Assembly: GCA_937885175.1 (NCBI GenBank)
Contig: CAKZZO010000004.1
Location: 1-43,658 of the forward strand
Reading direction: 5' to 3'
Length of the DNA: 43,658 nt
Source: an uncultured Treponema sp.
Lineage (GTDB): Bacteria; Spirochaetota; Spirochaetia; Treponematales; Treponemataceae
How positions within the stretch are numbered: the stretch's first letter is position 1; every line of letters starts with the position of its first letter. The notes beneath the pieces were generated by a model. The model had not been told where the DNA came from, did not search any database, and saw only the letters and a program-made list of their open reading frames with translations. The position numbers and the translations under genes are program-made. This document shows, in pieces, positions 8,229-15,724 of the stretch.

Positions 8229-9242
8229 CTAATGCATAGATTGTTTTTTTGCGTAGCTGAGAATCTCATTGTAGAGATCCATGTTGCTGGCTGCGGTTTC
8301 CTTTATAAAGCCGTCAAGTGCCTGCTGCCAGGGAGCGATGTCGTTTACAGGAGTGACGGTTACGCCTGCGTCTTTTACCTGCTGCAGGATGGCATCTTCT
8401 TCTTCCTGTGAGATTTTGCGGCAATAGTCGCTTGCATATTTTCCTGCCTCACGGAGAATCTCCTGCTGTTTTTCTGAGAGGGAATCCCAGGCTTCCGTGG
8501 TGATGAAGGTTTCCATGATGCCCAGCTGGTGACCGTCAAGGATGATGTTCTTTGCCACTTCGTCAAAATGGTTTGCCAGATAGTTTGCCAGCGGCTGGTC
8601 GGCTACGTCAACTTTGCCCGTCTGCATGGCACCGTACAGGTCAGAAAAATCCACGTGCACGGCTTCCATGTTCAGGCTTTTGGCGATTGCCTGCAAGGCT
8701 TTGTCGTTGGTGACGCGCATGTTCAGACCGGCAAAATCCTGGATTGAAGCGGCTTTTTTTGCTGAAAAGAGGTGGCGGAATCCTTCTTCGCCATAATACA
8801 GACCGATGATGTTCAGTCCTTTTTCTTTTGGCTCATTCAGCAGCTTTTGTGCCGTCTCTGACTCTGCAAAAGCCCAGAAGTGCTCGCGGTTGGAGAAGGT
8901 AAAGGGAATGGAAAGCAGGGCGTAGGAATCGCATCCCAGCGCAACAAATCCTGCGGTAGACTGGCGGGCAATCTGAATGGTGCTGCCCGGCTGTGTTATG
9001 AGTTTTCGGACGGTGGCATTGTCACCGAGAATGCCAGAACATTCAAGGTCAATCTTGATTTTTCCACCTGAGAGTTCTTCTACTTTTTCCTTAAAAACCT
9101 GGTCGGTTCTGCCTGCAATCGTTTCCGGTGGATTTACTTCCGCCATAACAAGCATGATTTCTTTTTCTTCCGATTTTTTTGTACATGAGAGCAGGGCAAT
9201 GCTCATGGCCACGCAGCAAAGGGTACATAGTGCTTTCTTCAT
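8229..9242 (-). CDS. TRAP-type (DctP family) substrate-binding lipoprotein 1
   Basis: 337 residues from ATG 9242, with GGAG upstream. The longer frame upstream would cross the promoter and divergent leuA start. The signal peptide has lipobox IALLSC. The DctP core is visible as 'GLYYGEEGFRHLF', 'MQTGKVDVADQPLANYL' and 'CRKISQEEED'. It is the first gene of the minus-strand cluster and is driven by a strong divergent promoter opposite leuA. No permease genes follow. A cluster of four binding proteins without a permease suggests either sharing of a remote TRAP permease or a sensory role via the downstream GGDEF protein; this is inference. Confidence 0.88.
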   Translation of the reverse strand: MKKALCTLCCVAMSIALLSCTKKSEEKEIMLVMAEVNPPETIAGRTDQVFKEKVEELSGGKIKIDLECSGILGDNATVRKLITQPGSTIQIARQSTAGFVALGCDSYALLSIPFTFSNREHFWAFAESETAQKLLNEPKEKGLNIIGLYYGEEGFRHLFSAKKAASIQDFAGLNMRVTNDKALQAIAKSLNMEAVHVDFSDLYGAMQTGKVDVADQPLANYLANHFDEVAKNIILDGHQLGIMETFITTEAWDSLSEKQQEILREAGKYASDYCRKISQEEEDAILQQVKDAGVTVTPVNDIAPWQQALDGFIKETAASNMDLYNEILSYAKKQSMH

Positions 9243-9273
9243 AGCAAAAACTCCATAAGACTGTATCAAGTTC

Positions 9274-9302
9274 ATTTTAAGCCTGCTTTTTTCTATTGTC
9301 AA
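9274..9302 (-). promoter_or_regulatory. Sigma-70 promoter for DctP genes 1-2
   Basis: TTGACA (9297-9302 on minus), 17 bp, TAAAAT (9274-9279): near-perfect vegetative consensus, about 30 bp upstream of the start codon at 9242. Confidence 0.82.
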
Positions 9303-9310
9303 ATTTTCTC

Positions 9311-9339
9311 TTGCCTTTGGTGCAGTAAAAAGGTATATT
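9311..9339 (+). promoter_or_regulatory. Probable leuA promoter
   Basis: TTGCCT (9311-9316), 17 bp, TATATT (9334-9339). The predicted transcription start is about 9346, on the first ATG of leuA. The mRNA would be leaderless unless the second ATG (9358) is used. Confidence 0.6.
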
Positions 9340-9345
9340 TTACCT

Positions 9346-11037
9346 ATGAAAGCACATATGAACGCAAAAAAATACCAGCCTATTCCTGCCATTCCGATAA
9401 CAAACCGCAAATGGCCGGCAAATGCAATTACTCAGGCTCCGATTTGGTGTTCCGTTGATTTGAGGGACGGAAATCAGGCTCTTATTGACCCCATGGGTAT
9501 TGAGACTAAGCTGGCGTTTTTTGATTTGCTTGTAAAAATCGGCTTTAAGGAAATCGAAGTGGGCTTTCCGTCTGCCAGTGACACCGAGTATGAATTTATC
9601 CGCAGACTCATTGAAGAAAAGCGCATTCCCGATGATGTGACCATTCAGGTGCTTTGTCAGGCTCGGGAAAAACTGGTGCGCAAGACCATGGAATCCATCA
9701 AGGGAGCTCCTGGAGTTATTTTCCATATTTATAACTCTACCTCTCCGGCTCAGCGCAAATACACCTTCAACAAATCTAAGGAAGAAATCATTCAGATTGC
9801 CGTTGATGGCGTAAAATGCATTAAGGAATGCATGAAGGATTTGTCTGAGGATGAGCGCAGAAAAATCCGCCTTGAGTATTCTCCGGAAAGTTTTTCCATG
9901 ACGGAAATTGATTACGCCGTGGAAATCTGTGCGGCCGTTGGAAAAGAATGGGGCTACGACAAGGACAATAAAATCATCTTCAATCTGCCCACAACCGTGG
10001 AATGTGCTACGGCTAACGTATATGCAGACCAGATTGAATATTTTGCAGACCATATTCCCAACCGCGAGGGTGTGATTATTTCTACTCATTGTCATAATGA
10101 CCGCGGTAGTGGCGTTGCTTCCTGTGAGCTGGGGCTGCTTGCTGGTGCTGACCGCGTGGAAGGCTGCCTCTTTGGAAACGGTGAGCGCACGGGAAATCTG
10201 GACATTGTAACGGTGGCTCTGAATATGTTCAGCCAGGGCGTTGACCCGGAACTGGATTTTTCCCACCTGCCGGATATTGCCGACAGTTACATGGAATACA
10301 CCAAGATGGACATTTCTCCCAGAACGCCTTATGCGGGCGGACTTGCCTACACGGCCTTGAGTGGCGGACATCAGGATGCTATTGCCAAGGGCTTTGCCGC
10401 ACGTGTCAAAATGGACAAGGATGCTGTCTGGGATGTGCCCTATCTGCTGATTGACCCCCATGACATTGGTCGCCAGTACGAAGGCATTATCAGAATCAAC
10501 AGCCAGAGCGGCAAGGGCGGTGCATCCTTTATTCTGGAGCACAATTACGGCTATGCGATTCCCAAGAGCATGCAGCCTGCAATCGGCGACCTTATCAAAG
10601 CCGCTTCGGACAAGGCACAGCGTGAACTGCAGCCGGAAGAAATCCTTGACCTCTTTAAGAAACAGTGGATTGGAAAGAAGTCTCCCCTTGAAATTATTGA
10701 TTTGGCGCAGACCCATGTGGAAAGTGCTTCTACCGCAGAAGAGCAGGTTGGCGTGCGTGCCATGGTGAACTGGAAAGGCCAGCAGATTTCTCTTGGCGGA
10801 AAGGGTAATGGTCCTCTGGATGGATTTGTGGCGGCTTTGGCATCAACACCTGCTCCCAAGTTCAACATTACCGCCTTTCACGAGCACTCTGTGGGGCAGG
10901 GCTCAAATACAAGTGCTGTGGCATACGTGCAGATTACCTTGGAAGACGGACGGCAGTTGTGGGGCGTGGGCGTTTCCAGCAACGTCGGTCGTGCCGGTAT
11001 TGAAGCCGTGGTGAGCGCAGTAAACCAGACTGAGTAG
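9346..11037 (+). CDS. leuA: 2-isopropylmalate synthase
   Basis: A 563-residue cytosolic enzyme that condenses acetyl-CoA with 2-oxoisovalerate, the committed step of leucine biosynthesis. The HMGL-like TIM barrel opens with DLRDGNQ (38-44; Arg and Asp of the active site). The metal-binding THCHNDRG follows at about 247-254. The C-terminal 130 residues, with 'HSVGQGSNTSAVAYVQ', form the LeuA regulatory/dimerisation domain that normally senses leucine. Length and sequence fit the long IPMS subtype. No leuB, leuC or leuD lies adjacent, so regulation is separate. The start is 9346 or, less likely, 9358 (MNAKKYQPIP); neither has a good ribosome-binding site. It converges with the pseudouridine synthase gene, with one base between stops. 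Confidence 0.93.
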   Translation: MKAHMNAKKYQPIPAIPITNRKWPANAITQAPIWCSVDLRDGNQALIDPMGIETKLAFFDLLVKIGFKEIEVGFPSASDTEYEFIRRLIEEKRIPDDVTIQVLCQAREKLVRKTMESIKGAPGVIFHIYNSTSPAQRKYTFNKSKEEIIQIAVDGVKCIKECMKDLSEDERRKIRLEYSPESFSMTEIDYAVEICAAVGKEWGYDKDNKIIFNLPTTVECATANVYADQIEYFADHIPNREGVIISTHCHNDRGSGVASCELGLLAGADRVEGCLFGNGERTGNLDIVTVALNMFSQGVDPELDFSHLPDIADSYMEYTKMDISPRTPYAGGLAYTALSGGHQDAIAKGFAARVKMDKDAVWDVPYLLIDPHDIGRQYEGIIRINSQSGKGGASFILEHNYGYAIPKSMQPAIGDLIKAASDKAQRELQPEEILDLFKKQWIGKKSPLEIIDLAQTHVESASTAEEQVGVRAMVNWKGQQISLGGKGNGPLDGFVAALASTPAPKFNITAFHEHSVGQGSNTSAVAYVQITLEDGRQLWGVGVSSNVGRAGIEAVVSAVNQTE

Positions 11038-11038
11038 G

Positions 11039-11833
11039 TTAGCCCAGCAGGCTCAGTTCCTTCTGGGTCAGTTCCCGATAGCCGCCTAAAGGCAATGAGG
11101 GGTCAAGATTGAGTGCACCCATGGCGACGCGCTTTAGGTAGACCACTTCGTTTCCCACGGCGGCAAACATTCTCTTTACCTGATGAAATTTTCCCTCGTA
11201 AATGGTTAAAAGGCAGTCGCAGCCAGCGGCATTTTGGGCGGTTACTGCGTCCAAGGGCGTGTTTTTGTCTGCGTCTGCATCCTGTAGCCAGACAAGGTTT
11301 GCACTCTGAGCGTCAAACGCAGGTTCGTTTCCTTCATGGGGAATGTGCAGGCCTTTTGCAAAGTCTTCTGTGTAGAGGGCGCGGTCTTTTTTGCCAACGG
11401 CATCCCGCAGGCGGACGGCATAGGTTTTGGGAATATGGGTCTTGGGCGAAATCATGCGGTGGGTGAGCGCGCCATCGGTGGTAAGAATGAGCAGACCCTC
11501 GGTGTCGATGTCCAGTCTGCCCACATGATGCAGTTCGCCGCCCATAAAGGGATGACGCAGTTCTGGGTCGATTATGTCAAAGACGGTGCGGTGCTCGCCG
11601 TCACGATTTGCACACACCAAATCCTTGCATTTGTTGAGCATCAGGTATAGGTCATGCTTGAGGGTAAGTATTTCTCCGTCAATGGCGAGGCTGTCTGTGC
11701 TCAGGTCGATGTGGATTGCCGGGTCATATATCTGCCTGCCGTTTACCGTAACACAGGATGAGCGCAGCAGTTTTTTTACGTCTTTTCTGGTGCCGTAGCC
11801 GTGGTGGGCAAGCACTTTGTCGATTCGTTCCAT
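11039..11833 (-). CDS. RsuA-family 16S rRNA pseudouridine synthase
   Basis: 264 residues from MERIDKVLAH (ATG 11833). An N-terminal S4 RNA-binding domain (about 1-60) precedes the RsuA/RluB-family catalytic domain. Its motif GRLDIDTEGLLILTTDG carries the catalytic Asp at about residue 108. The enzyme isomerises uridine in rRNA; RsuA itself modifies U516 of 16S rRNA, but RluB/E/F relatives are hard to exclude by eye. A 17-residue upstream extension in the same frame starts beyond the best homology and was rejected. A TATAAT-bearing 42-bp element that recurs upstream of the oligoendopeptidase gene lies about 70 bp upstream. Confidence 0.87.
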   Translation of the reverse strand: MERIDKVLAHHGYGTRKDVKKLLRSSCVTVNGRQIYDPAIHIDLSTDSLAIDGEILTLKHDLYLMLNKCKDLVCANRDGEHRTVFDIIDPELRHPFMGGELHHVGRLDIDTEGLLILTTDGALTHRMISPKTHIPKTYAVRLRDAVGKKDRALYTEDFAKGLHIPHEGNEPAFDAQSANLVWLQDADADKNTPLDAVTAQNAAGCDCLLTIYEGKFHQVKRMFAAVGNEVVYLKRVAMGALNLDPSLPLGGYRELTQKELSLLG

Positions 11834-11893
11834 AGGTCTTTGTATTGTGCGGTTCAAGGGGAACTGTGTCAAGGGAAGGTGCATAATGCATCA

Positions 11894-11935
11894 GGGCAAA
11901 CGCATTATAATCCATTCACAAGCAAGACAAAAAGG
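11894..11935. repeat. 42-bp repeat, copy 1 (promoter-like, upstream of rsuA-type gene)
   Basis: It matches 43542-43583 at 40 of 42 positions in the same orientation. On the minus strand it contains TATAAT (11904-11909) preceded by TTGTCT at a short 15-bp spacing. Both copies lie just upstream of a minus-strand housekeeping gene, so a shared promoter module is the simplest reading. Confidence 0.7.
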
Positions 11936-12044
11936 ATGGCTGATGTCATTGCTATTTCCTCTATCCTGCAAAATCAATTTTTGCGAGGTCTTCTTCTGTA
12001 ACTCCTGCTGAAAGAAACTTCTCTTTGATTTCTTTTTCATTCAT
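11905..12044 (-). pseudogene. Frameshifted precursor-peptide leader relic
   Basis: A ribosome-binding site (GGGAGG) and ATG at 12044 open a 27-codon frame, MNEKEIKEKFLSAGVTEEDL followed by AKIDFAG, stopping at 11961. It matches the leader of the precursor at 13860-14318 (MNEKEIKAQL.AAGATEEQLA). Reading on in another frame gives RIEEIAMTSA and continues to a stop at 11905, as expected for a leader (compare KIDFARLDAI in the 12895 gene). One base seems to be missing near 11965. No GG site or core survives. It has its own ECF-type promoter (12110-12140), so it may still be transcribed. Too short for most gene finders. Confidence 0.75.
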
Positions 12045-12109
12045 GGTGAACCTCCCATAAAAAGTTTGCGACGCAATCTCAGGCAGTATTTTTCTTTGCC
12101 TTACACGTG

Positions 12110-12140
12110 TTTATACGCATGAGATGAAAAAAAAGGCTAA
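12110..12140 (-). promoter_or_regulatory. ECF-type promoter P1
   Basis: On minus: TTAGCC (12135-12140) with an eight-T run, 17 bp, then CGTATAAA (12110-12117). It is followed by the conserved initial sequence GTGTAAG. One of six matching sites; it precedes the leader relic. Confidence 0.75.
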
Positions 12141-12142
12141 AA

Positions 12143-12868
12143 TCACGTAAGCGCCTGCTTTACGGCAAAATTGCCGATGCCTGAAAGTGCGGAAAGTCCT
12201 CCAAAAACCGCCAGTTTTTGCTTTACGGCACTTGTCAGCCCTTCCTTAAAGAATTGTTTTCCGATAGAAATGGCTCCACCGCATGACATCGTGGAGACGC
12301 AGCTAAAGAGGGAAACGGCTGCACCTGACGCAAGTCGGGCGGTTATGCCTTCCGTACCGTGAGCACTTCCGTCTGCCACGTCAAGTGCTGCGGCGGCAAT
12401 TCCCCCTATGCCCGGAATGAAGCCCACACCGACTTTTACGGCAGACATGAGGAAACTGCCTCCTGCAACTGCGTCCAGGTCATCGTCGGAAAGTTCCTCG
12501 GCATAGGTCAGGTGCGTAAAAATTAAGTCAGCAATGGTGAGGATGCTGGCAGGAGGCGAAAGGTGATAGGTTTCGCAAAAGGCTTCAAATTTTCGCACGG
12601 AAGTAATCGTATAAAAATCCTGATAACTATGTTCGTCTTTGAGAAGCGGTTTTAGAACTTTGGTAAAATCCACCACTTCGTGAAGCGTTTTCATGGCTTC
12701 CGGCTTTTTTGCCAGAAGTTCCGTAAGGTCTTCTTCCGTTACAGCAAGGTTGAATTTTTGCGCAACTTGAGCGATGTCAGCATTTGATTTGCACTGCTCA
12801 GCGGCATCAACGAAGTCCTGATTTTTGAGCAGTGCTATCAATTTTTGGATTGTCTCAACAGAAATCAT
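12143..12868 (-). CDS. Large Nif11/NHLP-like leader precursor peptide
   Basis: 241 residues, the largest precursor. The leader is about 137 residues, unlike the 79-101 of the others. Its N-terminal half resembles Nif11-type leaders (alternating short helices, 'VTEEDLTELL'), and it ends in ELSDDDLDAVAGG, a double-Gly site for a C39 peptidase. The 104-residue core starts SFLMSAV and is Gly/Ala-rich and hydrophobic. It has two Cys (SCVSTMSCGG), resembling glycine-rich bacteriocins, and lacks the W-x-K-x-N patch of the other cores. It is the last gene of the unit transcribed from P2 (14357-14386), 26 bp after the preceding precursor. The start is supported only by AGAAAG. The predicted product is a secreted peptide; activity is unknown. 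Confidence 0.72.
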   Translation of the reverse strand: MISVETIQKLIALLKNQDFVDAAEQCKSNADIAQVAQKFNLAVTEEDLTELLAKKPEAMKTLHEVVDFTKVLKPLLKDEHSYQDFYTITSVRKFEAFCETYHLSPPASILTIADLIFTHLTYAEELSDDDLDAVAGGSFLMSAVKVGVGFIPGIGGIAAAALDVADGSAHGTEGITARLASGAAVSLFSCVSTMSCGGAISIGKQFFKEGLTSAVKQKLAVFGGLSALSGIGNFAVKQALT

Positions 12869-12894
12869 GTGTCTTTCTCATATGTTTCAATCTG

Positions 12895-13335
12895 TTAGAA
12901 CCACTCTGGGTCGGCTCCATGCTCCATGCTGTGTTTCGCCTCTTTTCCGTAGGAAGACAGGCTTGTTTTACCCATACGGTTGTGGATAGCCAGTGCGGCG
13001 ACACCTGCTGCCGTAATTGCCACCGGAATCAGCCAATCCTTGTTTTCCTTAAACCAGTCTCCTGCCTTGCTGCCACCAGCAACGCGTTCAAGTACGTCAT
13101 CAGAAAGTTCTTCTTCGTTTTCACTTTCTGCATTTTCTTTTGCTGCATGTGCAACTGTTTCCTTAAAGACTTCTTCATTAAATTTCGGCATAAAATCCTT
13201 CATTTTCTTGCAGAAGTCCTCAATGTCTGTTGCGCTTTCTGTGATAGCATCAAGTCTGGCAAAATCAATTTTCTCTATGTCTTCTGCCTTTGCTCCTGCT
13301 TCAAGGAGCTGTTGCCTTAAAATCTGTTCGTTCAT
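12895..13335 (-). CDS. VAGG-leader precursor peptide E
   Basis: 146 residues. The leader (1-88) has the family layout: MNEQILRQQLLEAGAKAEDI, then a DFxxM(K)xxxPKFNEE segment, an acidic stretch, and ELSDDVLERVAGG as the cleavage site. The core (58 residues) begins SKAGDWFKENKDWLIPVAIT. That is a short charged/aromatic patch followed by about 18 hydrophobic residues, then a polar tail with several His and Lys. No Cys is present in the core, so lanthionine or disulfide chemistry is unlikely. A strong ribosome-binding site (GGAGG) precedes ATG 13335. Third gene of the P2 unit. It would be cleaved and exported by the C39 ABC transporter at 18362-20564. Confidence 0.82.
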   Translation of the reverse strand: MNEQILRQQLLEAGAKAEDIEKIDFARLDAITESATDIEDFCKKMKDFMPKFNEEVFKETVAHAAKENAESENEEELSDDVLERVAGGSKAGDWFKENKDWLIPVAITAAGVAALAIHNRMGKTSLSSYGKEAKHSMEHGADPEWF

Positions 13336-13363
13336 ATAAAACCTCCGTTTGTGGCATTTCGCC

Positions 13364-13804
13364 TTAGTTTGGTATAAGTCCTGCCTGGTTGTCTTCCGAA
13401 GCGGCCGCTGACGAAGATGATACGCCGTACCTTCGTTTTGTGTATAATGAGTATCCTATTCGGGTACCCACACCAACGCCAACTATCACCAGGGGAACAA
13501 GCCATTCCTTGTTCTTTTTGAACCAGTTGCCTGAGCTTCCGCCTGCTACGGACTCCAGATCATCATCGGAAAGTGCTTCTGCATTTTCTGCGTTTTCTGC
13601 CTGCTCTTTTTGCGCTTCTGCAAGAGCCGCCTTGAAGTCTTTTTCATCAAAGCTTGGATTGTATGCGGCCATTTTTGCGCACAATTCGTCGATGCTGTTG
13701 ACTGAACTGACAATTTCTTCAATTTTTTCAAAATCGATTTGGGAAAGTTCTGCTTCGTTTGCACCTGCCTGCAAGAGCATTGCTTTTGTATTTTCAAAGT
13801 TCAT
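13364..13804 (-). CDS. VAGG-leader precursor peptide D
   Basis: 146 residues: an 89-residue leader ending ALSDDDLESVAGG and a 57-residue core. The leader repeats the family pattern (LLQAGANEAELSQIDFEKIE, then PSFDEKDFKAAL). The core opens SSGNWFKKNKEWLVPLVIVG and carries a hydrophobic helix of about 15 residues. The tail is Arg/Lys then Ser/Ala-rich. The ribosome-binding site TGGAGG precedes ATG 13804. It lies 28 bp upstream of precursor E and 55 bp downstream of precursor C, so it is probably co-transcribed from P2. Closest by eye to precursors C and E in the W-(F/L)-K-(K/E)-N...WL(V/I)P motif. Confidence 0.83.
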   Translation of the reverse strand: MNFENTKAMLLQAGANEAELSQIDFEKIEEIVSSVNSIDELCAKMAAYNPSFDEKDFKAALAEAQKEQAENAENAEALSDDDLESVAGGSSGNWFKKNKEWLVPLVIVGVGVGTRIGYSLYTKRRYGVSSSSAAASEDNQAGLIPN

Positions 13805-13859
13805 AAGGCTACCTCCAGTTGAATGTTTCTATCCTGCGTATTTTCTGTGTTTTTTACCG

Positions 13860-14318
13860 TTACAGTAATTGACCGCTTACTATTTGACCGCGTACTATGA
13901 AGACAGAGTCTTTAGGGTTGTTCTTTGCCATGACGCTTTTGTCCGCCTTGTAGTTTACATACCCTTGTGCAGCAGTGTAACCGACAACGGCTGCGGTAAA
14001 AAGTGTCGGAACGAGCCAGTAGGCATTCTTTTTGAGCCAGCCACCTACGCTTCCACCAGCAACATTTTCAAGCTGCTCTTCAGACAGAACTTCTGAATCT
14101 TCGCTTGCATCTGACTCTTTTGCAGAAAGAGCAGCAAGCTGAGCCTTAAATTCTTCCTCAGCAAAGTCAGGCTTAATCTTTTTCATTCTGACGCACAAAT
14201 CATCAATGCCAGTGGCATTTGTAACGATATCCTCAATTTCTTTGTAATTGACGGAAGCGAGTTGTTCTTCCGTTGCACCTGCTGCAAGCAACTGTGCTTT
14301 GATTTCCTTTTCATTCAT
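13860..14318 (-). CDS. VAGG-leader precursor peptide C
   Basis: 152 residues. The leader (1-89) starts MNEKEIKAQLLAAGATEEQL and ends VLSEEQLENVAGG. The core (63 residues) starts SVGGWLKKNAYWLVPTLFTA, then a transmembrane-like segment and a basic tail with NYKADKSVMAKN. The leader's first 20 residues are nearly identical to the broken leader at 12044, showing a recent duplication that also included the promoter. First gene of the unit driven by ECF-type promoter P2, with ribosome-binding site TGGAGG before ATG 14318. The last bases contain a short direct repeat (GACCGC.TACTATTTGACCGC), which may have altered the C terminus. Confidence 0.83.
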   Translation of the reverse strand: MNEKEIKAQLLAAGATEEQLASVNYKEIEDIVTNATGIDDLCVRMKKIKPDFAEEEFKAQLAALSAKESDASEDSEVLSEEQLENVAGGSVGGWLKKNAYWLVPTLFTAAVVGYTAAQGYVNYKADKSVMAKNNPKDSVFIVRGQIVSGQLL

Positions 14319-14356
14319 ACTGAACCTCCATCGTTTCTCGTTTTGTCTTACATGTG

Positions 14357-14386
14357 TTTATACGCTTGCTGGGGAAAAAAGGCTAA
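14357..14386 (-). promoter_or_regulatory. ECF-type promoter P2
   Basis: On minus: TTAGCC (14381-14386) with T6, 16 bp, CGTATAAA (14357-14364), followed by CACATGTAAGACAAAA. It drives precursors C, D, E and F. Confidence 0.78.
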
Positions 14387-14387
14387 C

Positions 14388-14423
14388 ATTATGTGACCGC
14401 CTGCCTATGGCAAAATTGCCAAG
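14388..14423 (-). other. Relic of a precursor-gene 3' end upstream of P2
   Basis: This stretch, lying between the stop of precursor B and P2, resembles the 3' coding end of the large precursor at about 12143-12172, next to P1. Both share GGCAATTTTGCC followed by a G/C-rich segment and then the TTAGCC box. It is best explained as a leftover from a segmental duplication. Confidence 0.5.
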
Positions 14424-14873
14424 CTACTTCTTGTTCAGGTGTTCTGTAACGTTGTAGCCGCGGGAATCAAGTGCATCATACGATCCCTCTATTTTCCCCT
14501 CCCCATATGCAGAGTTCAGATTATCCTTGTTTGTCTGTGAGCGGTAGCCCTTTATGACAGAAGCGCCTGCGATTGTCACAAATACGGCGGTTCCTGCAAC
14601 GATGGGCCAGTTCTTTTTCATCCAGCTGCCAAAACTTCCGCCTGCAACCGATTCCAGGTCACTTTCTGAAAGGTTCTCAACATCCTCGGACTCGCCACGC
14701 CGGGCAAAAGATTCCTCTGCCTTTTTCTGCTCCGCCTCATACTGCTTTTGCAGTTCCGCATACGTGACACCCGGGAATGCCTCGCTGACTTTTTTGAGGG
14801 CTTCTTCTGGGCTGCTTGCAGTTGCAATGATTGCGTCTATTTCTTTCTTGATTTCTTCACTTGTCTTGTTCAT
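14424..14873 (-). CDS. VAGG-leader precursor peptide B
   Basis: 149 residues from ATG 14873, preceded by AGAGG. The leader (79 residues) is shorter and diverged: MNKTSEEIKKEIDAIIATAS, then a Lys/Glu-rich helix and NLSESDLESVAGG. The core (70 residues) starts SFGSWMKKNWPIVAGTAVFV, giving the shared S-x-G-x-W-x-K-K-N patch and a hydrophobic helix. A long polar tail ends LNKK. It lies 187 bp downstream of precursor A on the same strand, with four hairpins between, so its level may be attenuated relative to A. The longer upstream frame crosses those hairpins without a ribosome-binding site and was rejected. Confidence 0.82.
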   Translation of the reverse strand: MNKTSEEIKKEIDAIIATASSPEEALKKVSEAFPGVTYAELQKQYEAEQKKAEESFARRGESEDVENLSESDLESVAGGSFGSWMKKNWPIVAGTAVFVTIAGASVIKGYRSQTNKDNLNSAYGEGKIEGSYDALDSRGYNVTEHLNKK

Positions 14874-15060
14874 AGTTTTCCTCTCATAAAAACTCCGCGT
14901 TAGCGGTCGTGCAGGCATTCGTAGCACCGCTTCGAGCGGGCACGAAATCGCAGTTTTGCCAACGGCAAAATCTGCACAAGATAAAAATTGCACGGATGTA
15001 ATTTTTATCTTGCCTCCTGTAAAAGCCTTGTCGGTCTTGCTGCTGTGCAATGCGCCGCTG
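14874..15060 (-). other. Hairpin-rich spacer between precursors A and B
   Basis: No ORF is supported here. It contains CCGC-GTTA-GCGG (14895-14906), CCGCT-TCG-AGCGG (14927-14939), an imperfect GCAG..GCC/GGC..CTGC hairpin (14950-14975), and a perfect 13-bp stem (14977-14989 with 15000-15012, 10-nt loop). It may be an attenuator, an mRNA-processing site, or inserted short palindromic repeats. Confidence 0.6.
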
Positions 15061-15528
15061 TTATTTTTTCTTCAGCAGTGCATCAAACATATCTGCATTT
15101 GCCTGTCCCTTTGCGGTTCCATCCATATAGCCAGCGTCATAGGCCTGCTTTACTTTTCCTGCGCCCAGTGACTTTCCAAATTTGGTGAAGGCGGGTATTG
15201 ATACGATTCCCAGTCCCACAATGGAAAGTCCGATGACCAGTTCCTTGTTGTTCTTTACCCAGCTGCCTACGCTTCCGCCTGCAACCGATTCAAGTTCATC
15301 CTCGCTCAGTTCCATGGTTTCATCGCTTCCCTCGCTAAGGACTGCAAGTGCCTTTTTGAATTCTTCTTCATTGAAGTTCGGATAGGCTGCTTTCATTGCC
15401 TTGCAGACCTCATCGGGTTTTTCTGCGTGCTCAACGATGATGCCGATTTTATTGAAATCAACTTTTGCGATTTCTTCCTTTATTGCGCCAGCATCAATAA
15501 GTTGTGCTTTCATGGTCTCTGTATTCAT
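15061..15528 (-). CDS. VAGG-leader precursor peptide A
   Basis: 155 residues from ATG 15528 (ribosome-binding site TGGAGG). The upstream in-frame Met was rejected because it lies in the promoter leader. The leader (1-85) has AKVDFNKIGI, PNFNEEEFKKAL and the cleavage motif ELSEDELESVAGG. The core (70 residues) starts SVGSWVKNNKELVIGLSIVG and continues hydrophobic for about 15 more residues. A Lys/Gly-rich tail ends LLKKK. It is the first gene after ECF-type promoter P3. The core has no Cys and few Ser/Thr near the N terminus, so it looks like an unmodified membrane-active or membrane-inserted peptide. Confidence 0.84.
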   Translation of the reverse strand: MNTETMKAQLIDAGAIKEEIAKVDFNKIGIIVEHAEKPDEVCKAMKAAYPNFNEEEFKKALAVLSEGSDETMELSEDELESVAGGSVGSWVKNNKELVIGLSIVGLGIVSIPAFTKFGKSLGAGKVKQAYDAGYMDGTAKGQANADMFDALLKKK

Positions 15529-15564
15529 ATACAACCTCCATCGCTTTTTTTTGTCCTTCACGTA

Positions 15565-15594
15565 TTTATACGCTGACAGGAGGAAAAAGGCTAA
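15565..15594 (-). promoter_or_regulatory. ECF-type promoter P3
   Basis: On minus: TTAGCC (15589-15594) with T5, 16 bp, CGTATAAA (15565-15572), then TACGTGAAGGACAAAA. It drives precursors A and probably B. Confidence 0.78.
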
Positions 15595-15724
15595 AACAAA
15601 TGAGATTTTTTCTGCGGGGAGGGGAGGAGAGAGGGGACTTATTGGTTATCCCGACACTGCGATTTTGAGTTTTTGGACAGTCTAAGGCGGATGCGTGGTT
15701 ATATTTTGTAAGGAGGAACCCAAA

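Noticed and set aside
9340..10716. 458-codon open frame antisense to leuA
   Set aside because: It lies fully opposite a convincing leuA, has no ribosome-binding site or recognisable domain, and reflects codon bias of the sense gene.
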